Part shown: positions 42,215 through 53,300 of the stretch, piece after piece | Numbering within the stretch: the stretch's first letter is position 1 | Layout: each line of letters opens with the position of its first letter | Assembly (NCBI GenBank): GCA_947579605.1 | Contig: OX388307.1 | Location: forward strand, 24,157,237 to 24,221,236 | Reading direction: 5' to 3' | DNA length: 64,000 nt | Origin: Athripsodes cinereus | Taxonomy: Eukaryota > Arthropoda > Insecta > Trichoptera > Leptoceridae | Notes under the pieces: model-generated | What the model was told of the DNA's origin: nothing | Database searches by the model: none | Seen by the model: only the letters and a program-made list of their open reading frames with translations | Made by a program: the position numbers and the translations under genes

Positions 42215-42573
42215 GCATGTTGCACATGCATTTCAGATGAAAATTAGATCATACAGTCTTTCATAATATGCGATACTCCTCGCATACTGGATTTAACGTT
42301 GTGTCGGCCATTCTGCGAGATGGTCCTGATGATACACATGATCACAATGTTGAAACACGACACCTTTTCGACGAATACAATCTGCATGTTCTGGTGACGG
42401 GCCGTGTCTCGTTCCGTATGCAAAGGCAAGAGCCAAGTCTCTGCCCGACTGTACCCAGTAAAATGGAGTCAAACATTCAACTTATATTATCTCCTGCGTA
42501 AAATTATATAATCTTTCATCAATGGAATGCATGTTGCACATGCATTTCAGATGAAAATTAGATCATACAGTTT
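42215..42573 (+). mobile_element. Direct-repeat unit (314-bp period) carrying a type III hammerhead candidate
   Basis: gcatgttgcacatgcatttc followed by agatgaaaattagatcatac occurs at 42215 and 42529, 314 bp apart; the second copy runs only about 45 bp before other repeat sequence. A diverged copy of the repeated piece (catttcggatgaaaatcaga) lies at 59218. Tandem units with a hammerhead resemble retrozymes or Penelope-type repeats; the assignment is inference. Confidence 0.55.
42298..42361 (+). ncRNA. Type III hammerhead ribozyme candidate
   Basis: Stem III GTTGTGT (42298-42304) pairs with ACACGAC (42355-42361), 7 bp including one G-U. The cleavage-site base is C42305, after U (a GUC triplet). 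Stem I GGCCAT (42306-42311) pairs with ATGGTC (42320-42325), 6 bp, loop TCTGCGAG. Then come the invariant CTGATGA (42326-42332), a stem II region (42333-42351, best helix ACAT/ATGT) and the invariant GAA (42352-42354) with A15.1. All core residues required by the hammerhead consensus are present; stem II is the weak point, with unpaired bases next to the core. This is a structural match made by hand; no covariance model was run. Confidence 0.7.
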
Positions 42574-42584
42574 TTCATATATAT

Positions 42585-42845
42585 ATTTGATTTTATTTAT
42601 AATTTTCGTATTTTACCTGGACTTGGTACCTACGTTCGTTATGATAAATGATATCTTTCAACAGACATCTGCGATCACTTTAGATCTTAATACACATCCC
42701 TTAACGGGTAGAGAGAGAGTATGGGTGTTTCCAATGCTTACGAATTGGCTTTTGGCTGGTTTATACTCTCTCTCTACCCGTTAAGGGATGTGTATTAAGA
42801 TCTAAAGTGATCGCAGATGTCTGTTGAAAGATATCATATATATAT
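42585..42845. repeat. SINE-like copies in inverted arrangement
   Basis: 42585-42765 holds the family tail in the opposite orientation (ttttcgtattttacctggac, gatatctttcaacagacatc, ttaatacacatcccttaacg). 42763-42835 repeats it inverted (ctctctctacccgttaaggg, ttaagatctaaagtgatcgc). Together they form a long hairpin of about 75 bp arms. Confidence 0.8.
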
Positions 42846-42859
42846 TTGTATACATATAT

Positions 42860-42945
42860 GGGATTGGTGAACGTACCATGGGTAAAGTGCACTCAAACCA
42901 GCCTAAGCCGATTCGTAAGCATCGGAACACCTTTCCTGTTTCATA
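42860..42945 (+). repeat. SINE-like fragment
   Basis: ggtgaacgtaccatgggtaa, cactcaaaccagcctaagcc, gattcgtaagcatcggaaca: a diverged copy of the family body. Confidence 0.65.
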
Positions 42946-43040
42946 CAAGTGAGTTTGCACAGTCTGTTGGTTGTGTGGATGAGGTGTCTGAGTAATATTC
43001 TTAATATCTTTTCACTCTCGCAGGTGTGAAAATCCAGCTA

Positions 43041-44351
43041 AATGTGTTTCATATTGTTTTTCGTTTTTGATACTTAAAAATAAAACACAAGAATTTATTC
43101 AAACTTGTTATAATTACTATTATATTAAAGAGCAGGTTTTAAATTTTTATTTATGAAAAATAACCGCTTGTAAGTGCGCACCATACCCTTCTTCACATTC
43201 ATTTAACCAGGCACTAAAATTTTCAATTACTCGCTAGAGCATCGCTCTAGGAATAGCGTTTATTTCATCTGTGATTCTTTGCTTCAAAACGTTCAGGTTA
43301 GGTGGCAATGGGTTGTAAACCTTACTTTTTAAGTAGGTAGCTCCATAGGAAAAAATCAGCAGGCGTTAAATCTGGGCTCCATGGTGGCCAGTAGATGTCT
43401 CCTCGGCGACTTATCACTCTTTCAGGAAATAATTCTTGAAGAACAGCTAGGGAGTCATTTGTTACATGAGAAGTGGTTCCATCTTGTTGGAAAAATGTCT
43501 TGCAGTTGTAGCCGATCTGGTTTTGCATTTCTGTAGTCAAAAAAGTCCTGATCATATGGCAATATCGATCAGAATTAACTGTCTGAGCCTGACCACGGTC
43601 ATCTTCAAAAAAGTAAGGGCCAATAATTCCTTGACTTGATATGGCAGCCCAAACGACAATTTTCGGCGAGTGTAATGGTTGCTGATGCAGTTTTAGTGGA
43701 TTGTCGGAAACCCAGTATCTGCAATTTTGCTTATTCACGTGGCCGTTGATGTGAAAATTCGATACATCGGAGAACCATACGTTATTGAAACTCCTAAAAC
43801 GATTTTTCATCGTCCTGCAGAATTTGATTCGTTTTATAGGATCATCAGGTTTCATTTCTTTAACAATTACAATTTTATAGACGTGAAAATGCATACCTTT
43901 ACGAATAATGCAATGAATCGTGGATCTGTTTAAATTTAGAAAAGCCGCACGCAATCGTAGTGACTGTTGTGGGTCGTTCATTACAGACTGGCGTACGCGG
44001 TCGGCGTTCGTGCTCGTTCTCGATGTCCTTGTGCGCCCAGTTGATTTATCCGGCATTGTGTTCCCAGTCTGTTGAAATTTGCGCACCCGATGCTTTATTA
44101 AATTTGCACTTGGCACATTTTTTTATAGTGGTCAAATGAAAATTTGTCTGTAGAGACGTCGAACAATAGTGCACGAATCGTTGTTTTTGTAAAACGCGCG
44201 CTCGCAAAATGCACGCTGCGGTCCCATGAAGCGATCCATTACTACTAAACTTAAAAAGCCCGGCAAGCGTTTGAAACCACTCCCTTCCCCCTGCTATTTG
44301 TATTTGGCGCGTAGCGGCCAAACAAAAAACGAAAAACAATATGAGACACCC
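43041..44351 (-). mobile_element. Tc1/mariner-type element, about 1.3 kb
   Basis: Terminal repeats: left AATGTGTTTCATATTGTTTT and, reverse complement of right, GGGTGTCTCATATTGTTTTT, both continuing TCGTTTT; TA flanks at 43039-43040 and 44352-44353. It encloses a decayed transposase. Confidence 0.78.
43147..44205 (-). pseudogene. IS630/Tc1-mariner transposase, frameshifted
   Basis: From 44205 down: a decayed N terminus AFYKNNDSCTIVRRLYRQIF with stops, then VPSANLIKHRVRKFQQTGNT (HTH), TGRTRTSRTSTNADRVRQSV, LHSPKIVVWAAIS and GIIGPYFFEDDRGQAQTVN. Catalytic acidic residues: D in WFSDVSNFH, D in FFQQDGTTSH, D in WSPDLTPADFFLW. One extra A near 43326 shifts the frame; the remainder (VYNPLPPNLNVLKQRITDEI, RVIENFSAWLNECEEGYG) follows to TAA at 43149-43147, with one more stop (AML then TAG). 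Autonomous function is lost; the family cuts at TA. Confidence 0.88.
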
Positions 44352-47338
44352 TATATATCATTTGAGGATGCTATGTCAGTGTCAAAGTATATGGAACATA
44401 AATTCTAGGACCCCGCCACAAAAGGAAGCTGAAAACCAACTTGAAAGCTGTTTATTTTTTTAAGGCAATTTGGTATGTAATAATTTGTTTATGACAAATG
44501 TTACAACTTCTTTTGAAAATGTCTCATCTGATTCATTCTTACTAACTCAAATTTTCAATTGTCTAAAATTATTGTGGAAATCTTTTGCAATTTAAATCTA
44601 TTCATGTCCCCGGAGCTAGCTGCAAAAACCTCCACAATGATAGCAAGACAGTCAGGCCGCAAGAGAAGCCCATAACCCTAGGGTCAAGTAAAAGATTAAG
44701 AATGTATACCTTTTATGTAATTATTTTTTATCAATGTACAGTAAAGAATGAATAAATAAATAAAATAAAAAATATTCAGACATAAATATTGGATATGTCT
44801 AAAATTCACCACTACATCGCATATCTCATTGAATAGGTAACCGGTAGACTTAACAGAATGCAGTAATTGTCGTCTTCAATATTGTTTGCTCTCAATGGAA
44901 GGGGTTTATTCCAAGATGAAATTATTGCATTTATTAAATTTCAGCAGTAATTTTCCACATGGCAATTGAGTGAAAGGGACAAGCAGTACAACATTTACCC
45001 ACTCACTCATATATCACAAATTGGTTTATCTTTCAGACATAGTTGGCATAGACAAGGCCTCGTGTTCTATTCCACTTTTATTGTATGGATTCTATGAACA
45101 CAGTATTATAATGATAGATGGCATTTCCTTCCAAGCAGTTTCTTTAAAATGTTAAGGATGTAAATACAGAGTAAAATGGAATAAAAAAGGAAACTCAACT
45201 TTGATGGTTTGCTTTTATTACAAAAGGCATAAAACTTGAAACAAGTAATTTGAATTAATATATATCTGGTATATTATCTGTTATCTTGGTGTTTTGATAA
45301 TGACACAATGCATATGCGTGGAGAGTGAGGAGTGGGTTACATTGCATGTGTAACCTCTCCTATTTACTAACCTAATCAACTAAATAATCTGTAATGTAAG
45401 GCACAAACAAGTGCTGCAAATGTAAAATATTACCTTGTCAACCCAATGTCAACATACATACATACTTGTAGGTATATAAATCTTAGCAAAGCCGATTGGA
45501 CCGCTGATCCATATATACTCAAATATTGAATCAATGCATATTATAAGAAAAAAAGTATATACATAATACACACACTTATCGTATACCTACAATAACCTTA
45601 TAATATTGACAATACCAACAACACCAGAGAACTACCTACATAATTTACGAACAAATTTATTGCATGTTCATTATCAAAAGGCCAAGTGGTATGTACGCAT
45701 GGAAAAGTAGTAGTGGTGTATGTAAAGTGGCACTGCCACTGGTGTTGGCAGTGTAGTGTAGTATGTACGTAGCGTGTTACATAGTGCTGTATTAAGAGAT
45801 GAGCTCCTCTGTAGAGTAGAGAACAATACGATTGTACACCCTACATTGTTACATTATATAGTCGTAATTCATTGTATTATCATATTAATATATTACATAT
45901 AGGTACATTACTCATATAAAATATAAAACAATGTCACACATTGTAGCGATAGTAAAAATATAATAATATATTATATTATAAGTATGTAGGTATTATATAT
46001 ATATATATATATATATTAATTAATTAATTAATCAATAACAATCATTATTCACACAATGCTTCTGCGCAATTTACATATACATATTAGGTTGGTATATAAA
46101 TACTTAATGCAAAATAAACATTTTCTAGATAAACCTCTCAAGTATTCAAATTGATTATGGATTAAAAATCCACACAATGGAATTTATTACTAGCATTTGA
46201 AACTTTTTCACTCGGAAGCAAACTTGAGTTACTAGTCATTGTTGGGAAGATTAAAGATAGTTCATAGAATCTGTTGCTCCATTTCAATACAATAGGGCTG
46301 GGCTGGATAGTTAGAACTAGCCACTCCCTACTTAGCACCTCAACACATCAAGGGTGAGTTGAGCGTCACATAGTACAACACGCCTCTACACGCGATGCAA
46401 AAACACACATTGCTTGCTTATCCAGTTTCACATATTACCTCATCTTAATGCCCAACACCACAAGTCACTTTCTTCACAAATACATGATATTACTACATTT
46501 AACATAAAACATTTATTGGTTGGCTGTGTAAAACTTAACAACTCCATTTAATTTAGAGTGAATCATAAAGAAATATTTGAAATAAGGCTATCACTGATGT
46601 CCAAACATTACATAAATTTTATAATTCATTTCAATACAGTATTTGTAAAACATTCCAAGCTGCAAGTGTCCTTTGCCAAATGTCTGTGACCAACCCTTAA
46701 ATAGTGTTGTACTTAAAGAAATAAGATGAAATTTGTATACCAAACGTCGCCTACTTTACATAAAACATTCATTTATTCAATACAAAAATAACATAGAATT
46801 AAGATAATCAACATAAAATATTAATAATAAAACATACATAACCATCAGTACAAAAAACCTATGAAGAAATTAGACAGAAAATAAACTCAAAATAATAATG
46901 AATAACATTAACCTACATAATTTAAATATACAATGCGGATAATTGAGGCATAAACCATAACTAGGCCCACTCCACTCATATATTTGTCTGGAACCTGAGC
47001 ATGAGTTCAAACAATAGCACAGTGGTTGTAACCAATTCATTATTCTTTTAGATATTCCATACAAAAATAGTGTTAAGTTTGGGGCATTTCTAGTGTTTGT
47101 ACATTATATACGTATCCATCACTCCACTTAACAATATATTCCTTATGAGGTACACCCATATATATCATCACCCTATGGATCCCTGGACACATGCTGTGGG
47201 CGGGGCGGATGACCTGTATCTATGTGTACTTGAATATATTATTATACATATGTATATGTATGTTATTTATTAATTGCTACATCATTACTTTTCTCTTTCC
47301 CTAAGTATTTTAAAGAGACTTAGTCTGATATCATCACT
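44352..47338 (-). other. eRF3 3' UTR and downstream flank
   Basis: About 3 kb without coding signal. Next to 47338 is presumably the eRF3 3' UTR (minus strand); a polyadenylation signal cannot be fixed among several AATAAA-like words. 44720-44765 has the LINE tail tatcaatgtacagtaaagaa then tgaataaataaataaaat, also at 48518-48560. An (AT)n tract followed by TTAA repeats lies at 45995-46033. Confidence 0.45.
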
Positions 47339-47382
47339 TTATTCAATTATCTTGAGAACTTTTCCAATTGCAATTGTTTTAT
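47339..47382 (-). CDS. eRF3: eRF3 last coding exon with stop
   Basis: Acceptor tgtttcag ends at 47383; with the last A of the preceding exon it reads N-KTIAIGKVLKIIE and TAA (47341-47339), the invariant C terminus of eRF3. 44 nt including the stop. Confidence 0.93.
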
Positions 47383-50300
47383 CTGAAACAAATTTAATGT
47401 GCGTTACATTACACCCATCCTATTCCATCCAAGTTTCTCACCATGGAATTCAAATCAATTTTGTGGCCAAAAACAATTTTATTTTTAATTAATTGAGTCA
47501 TTGAATGCAAACAGTGCTATCTCCTTACGAGAAGAATTTAAAATTTGCAAATTACATTATATCTAAATATTTAAGAGCCCTTGATAGGTAGGGAACTCGA
47601 AATTGTCACATGATTTTACGCAACCATTTTTCAACATTGATTACTAATTAATTGCAATATTTTCGTGATCGAGATAATATTTTTACTGTTTGTTTTTGAT
47701 AATATCAAAATTTGAACATATTTCAATGTATTTTTAATAATAATAAAAAAAGAATCCAAGAGATTCATGTAGAAATTATCGATTGAAAAACACCTTCCGA
47801 AATTTCATCACGACTAGCAGAGGTATTTTCAGACAATCATCTTAGAGGTTACATAAATGATGAAATAAATTTAGTTCCAAGGATGCTTTAGAAAAATCCA
47901 ATTTTTTTTAAATTTGGGTAATATTTAGCCGTATTTTATTAAATAAGCGTAAAAAATTTGATTTGTGACGTGCACATAAGAAATTATCATTTTTAGTTCG
48001 TCAAGTTCGAATAAGGAAAAAATATTTTAAACAATTTTAATTGAATAATTTGTCATATGATTATAGTAGTCTGGTGTGTTATTTATGTTGTGAAATTTTA
48101 ATTTTAAATTTTCCGCTTGCGGGAAAGTTTTTATGAAAATTTCCATAGAACTCAAAAATCGGCTTTAGTTCGGCCACCCGAGCCAATGAGTCGGGACGCT
48201 ATTGAATTTGCGTCTGATTATTTCATTAAAATTATTAAAAAATAGAGATGGTTTTATTCTTAAAACTACATAATACATTTAATTAATTTTAACTTAAGCC
48301 ATATTTTATCACACAAAATATGGCTTCTGTATCCTAGTCCCTTTTCCTACATATTCTTCTCCTTTTTACCTCCTCTTTCCTTTCTTTAAGATTTTTTATG
48401 TGAAAGTTTTATGAAATTGGGTTAGTTGGAAGAAATCGCGCCTCTGCGATAAACTCGCCCTCTGTATATTGATTGTATGATTGTCTTTGTTTGAGATGTA
48501 TTTTTGTGTGAATTTGCTTGTTATCAATGTACAGTAAAGAATAAATAAATAAATAAAATAAATACAGCACCAAACTATTTGATTTTCACCAAGGAAACAT
48601 ATTTTTATATGTGTCATCAAGTAATCCCTATATAAATGTTTTTTTTTTTCATTAAAAAAAAAACATTATAACTTAATATACCTAAATAATATTTATTTCC
48701 ATGTCTGTCAAAATAGGAGTCAATGAATACGAGAATGAGTGTACAGTACTGTAGATGAGGAGTTCACAAGTAAAGGCACACCGATCCATTTTTCACAAAT
48801 ATTTAAGTATGAATGAAGTTAAATAAATCAGTGAAGTTGATATTTTCAACCGACGGCTCTCGGTGGAAATTCATGTTGAATTAATTACAAATAAATCACT
48901 TATTGATATTATATCTACTGTGACTTTTAGTCAATAAAAAGACACAGTTTAAACACTACAAATAAGTGTTTTATATAATTAATTCAAATAAATCAGTAAT
49001 TTTTTATTTTAAATTAAATGTTGGTGAACTTGTTTGTGTCCTTAATAAAACTGTAGATTGACCTCGGCATATCCGTCTGTTTCTCTTTTTGCTTATTAGT
49101 TACATCATGTTTAATTTTCTCATGATATACACAAAGTGCCAGCTAATTATTTAAAGATGAATACAGAAAATATGCTCTTAACACTAAATTACAGTCCGTA
49201 TACCTTACAAATACTATGAAAAAATAATACAAAGACTAAAAAAAATTTATCAGGTATCAGGGAACTAAATTGCTGCCGGTACCTACTCTGCATATTTTAT
49301 ATGCAGAGTAGGTACCGTAGAGTAGGTAGTAGCTTGCATATTTTATATGAATAAAATAAAAAATAATACAAAGACTAAAAAAAAATTATCAGGTATCAGG
49401 GAACTAAATTGCTGCCGGTACCTACTCTGCATATTTTATATGCAGAGTAGGTACCGTAGAGTAGGTAGCAGTGGCGTGCCTTCCATACATGCAAAAAAGC
49501 AAAGCATGCCCAAGGAATAAATCTATAATTATCGAAAGAAGTTTCTAAAAAAACGACGAAGTAAGTTTAAATTGATTTAAATTCACCGCCAAACGATAGC
49601 AAATCTTTTGCAAACTTCAGGTCAATAGCTAACATAGACAAATTTATGTGACCTCTAATGCACCCATAAAGCAAATTAACCTTGATTTAAATTTCGCGCA
49701 AAATGTTCGCAAACCTTTGCAAACTTCAGTTCAATGGTTACCATAGATACATTAGTAGGTATGACTCCCAAAAATAGTTCTGTTTCGTTGCATCATATGG
49801 AGCTTCTATGTTCCCTGTCACACGCAGGGAAAGTACGTTATTAATAATATTATTTTTTAACACAAATACAAGTCTACATGCATGGGAAGTGGTACAATAT
49901 ATGGGGTCTAGAAGCTTGCTTTTCGGATAGGTTTGTATGTATTAGTGCATACTGCATAGGACAGTAATATATTATATTTTATTATGTGTATTGGGCTTCG
50001 GTTGTGTCATTTTTAATAAATTATTTTTGATGAATTGAAGTTGTTCATTTTGTAAATTTATCTAATAGCGGTAAAATTAAAGGTGTTTATTGAGATACCA
50101 CATTCATGTTAACGCGATATAATATTGAGGTTCAATTTCATTCAATTAGAGGATGCAGATGAAAATCTTGATACTTTTTATATATTTGTCATTACTTCAA
50201 AATTTATTTATATCTTACTTACGTAGGTGTTGTCATTATTTGTAATATTATTTAATATTCTCTAAAATATTTTATTCGTTCTAGTGACTGCACAAAAAAT

Positions 50301-53300
50301 TAACATAATTATTATTATTAATTTTATTTCAACACAAACACAAAAAAAATCCATCTATCTCCAAATGTATTGCTTTTTTGGGTTTTAATTTATTTTCAAA
50401 TTTGATTGTTGATATTTTTTTATATATAAGTTTACTATAAATTAGACTTTTTTTAGATAGTATTATTTTCCAATTAAAATTAATTGGAAAATAATACTAT
50501 CTAAAAAAAATTAACAATTGTTAATTTTTTTTCTTGTATTATTGATATTTAATAAAAATTGATAACTTGAAGTTAACAATTATAAATGTGTGTGGTGTAT
50601 AATTTTATGATTATAATTATGATACTATTCCACTTTATTTCTTAGAGATACTGTAACAATCTCTAGATATTTTTCTCTAATCCAAACATTTGTAAAATTG
50701 TATGTGTTTCGGATAGTAGAAGTTTAAAATTTATAATGAAAAATAGTATTAAGTACCATAATTAACTCGATTGCGGGTGCCTTGCCTTATGGAAAGAAGG
50801 TATTCAGTTTCACAAGATTAGGTACATTTAGAGATGCTTTTGATTATATTCAATAGTTATATTTGTTATTTGATATTTTTTTACAATAAGAATTTCTTAA
50901 CAAAGGGACTTTCACCCTTTATAGCTCTTCTTTGGAGTAGGTATAGGGTAGAAATAAGCCTCCCCGTTCAACGTGATTCTGCGCAAATTGAGTAACTTTT
51001 TTTCATATAATGATATTTATATTGTTCAAATGTTGGTGTCATTAAAACGGTATATTGTAAAAGAGGGTCATCCAAACTATCTGGATGATTGTGGACAGAA
51101 AGTAGGTTTTGGCCAACAATTGGTTTCTAACATAGGTAGGTACATATTATAATAAATTCTACCTACTGCACCTACACAAACCGCATGCCCTATACTAAAA
51201 GTCTATTCCCGCCACTGGTAGGTAGTAGCTTGCATATTTTATATGAATAAAATAAAAAATAATACAAAGACTAAAAAAAAATTATCAGGTATCAGGGAAC
51301 TAAACTGCAGAGTAGGTAGTAGCTTGCATATTTTATATGCAGCTGGTCTGCTGGCTACCCCACTTGTGGGATATGCCGTGATGGTATAGATAAATAGATA
51401 GACCTACTCTGCAAAGAATTCACCAAATTTATTTAGGTATGCTGTTTTCTTAGTTTCAATGTTCTAGAGTTGATGTAGGTAGCTTTGTATATGAACTCCT
51501 CAGATATAATGATATTCACCGATGTCAAATTTTGTTGTCATAGCAACATTTTGTTATTTTTGTGAGTATAAAAATCAGAAATAAGGTCGAGCGGTAATAT
51601 TCTCGTGCGATGGATGTGTCTTTTGCTAGTCAGAATATCGTATATCGATAATTTGTTCACATTTCGGCGTTTTTTAATATTTCTCTTAGAAATTATTGAA
51701 ATCAGAAGTGTTTGTTTTTTTTGACTTTTTTGTGAGTTGATTAACATAATTAAAATAACAATATATAAGACATTATTAATATATCGACTGTGCTCAGGAC
51801 AAAGGCATCAAACCACATTGGTCAAATTTTATAGGAGAAGCAAAAAACTGTACGATAAAGAAAATTTCAAATTTTTGTCATTATTATTTTACCATCTTTT
51901 TGTAATGTAGTTTTTTTATCATGTCATAAAAATTTAAGAAAAAATATTCAGGAATTATCAAGTTATAAGCAAAAAATAAAAAAAAAAGTTGATTAAATCC
52001 TTTGTCCTGACAAACTTTAGCAACATGTTAATGAGATATGTATGTCCCATGTTTGGGGTTATGTGGTTTGATGCCTTTTTCCTCGCCGTAAAATTATGTC
52101 TGGATGAAATTTTTTGGTGTTAATAATGAAACTTATGCTGTTTGAGTCCTTTGTCCTATTGGGTATTTGCAATTAAGTCCTTGCTAAAAAAAATATTTTG
52201 CTTTTCTATAAAAACTAGACTTTTGTGGATTGAATCCTTTTACCAGAATGTGTACAAGACACAAATGATTGACTTCAAAACATAAAACAACTTTTCCCAA
52301 AATTGTGGTTTGATGCCTTTGTCCTGAGCACAGTCGATATATTTAAGTGCAAAAACCATTATTATTATTTTTTTCAAACATTTCTTTTTTAATATCGGTA
52401 ATCTGCAACAATAATATAGTAAGGCCGCGTTCTCACGGATAGTTAGGCCTGCTCTCACGGAGCGGGCCACGGTAGGGTTACGACGGTCCGGTTTTTTCGT
52501 TCGCACACAAGTGAATATCAAAAGATTTGGTGAAACCATTTTATTTATTTTTTCTTTTCTTTTTTTGAGCACATTTAAGTGCATTTTGGTTTATTATTAA
52601 TTAAGATTTTTTTGTTTGTTATTTTTGTTTAATATATAATATAATATAAGTTTTTTTTTTAGTTTTCTGTATGTTATATTATTTTCTATAATGGGTGATC
52701 CTCCTGATTGGGGTGACCCCCCCGATCAGAGTCCACCTGCTAGTAAAAAGCAGAAAATTAATTCAGATGTACACAATGAGCCCGTTGTACAAATGAACAC
52801 CATTAATATTAAAGAGCCTGAATATCCTCATTCGGCCCTACCTCCTTACATAGTGGTTGTGGAAAACCTGGAAAAGGGAAAGCACATCCACCCCATGGTT
52901 CTTGGTGGTTTGTTGACCAAAACACGGATGGAGGGAATAGTCCCTGGGGGAGTAAGAGCAGACGGAGGTCGACGCACTATTGTGACTTTCTCGACTACCA
53001 AACAAGCAAACGATTTTATTCACTCAAATGTTCTTTCTTCTAATGGCCTTAAGGCCTACATCCCTAATTATAAATTATACAAAAATGGCCTAATCAGGCG
53101 CATTTCTTTGGAATTGTCAGATGAGGATATCATTAATAATGTACAGGTTCCTTTTTCTTACGGAAAAATTATAAAATTGAGAAAACTGAATCGAAGAATT
53201 AACGTTGACGGGAAATCCGAATGGAAACCATCGACCACAATTCTTGTAACATTCGAGGGGCAAAGGCTCCCTGAGCATATTAACCTATATTACAACTCAA

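Noticed and set aside
44970..45155. 61-residue plus-strand frame near the eRF3 3' side
   Set aside because: No domain, no splice context, unremarkable composition for random AT-rich DNA.
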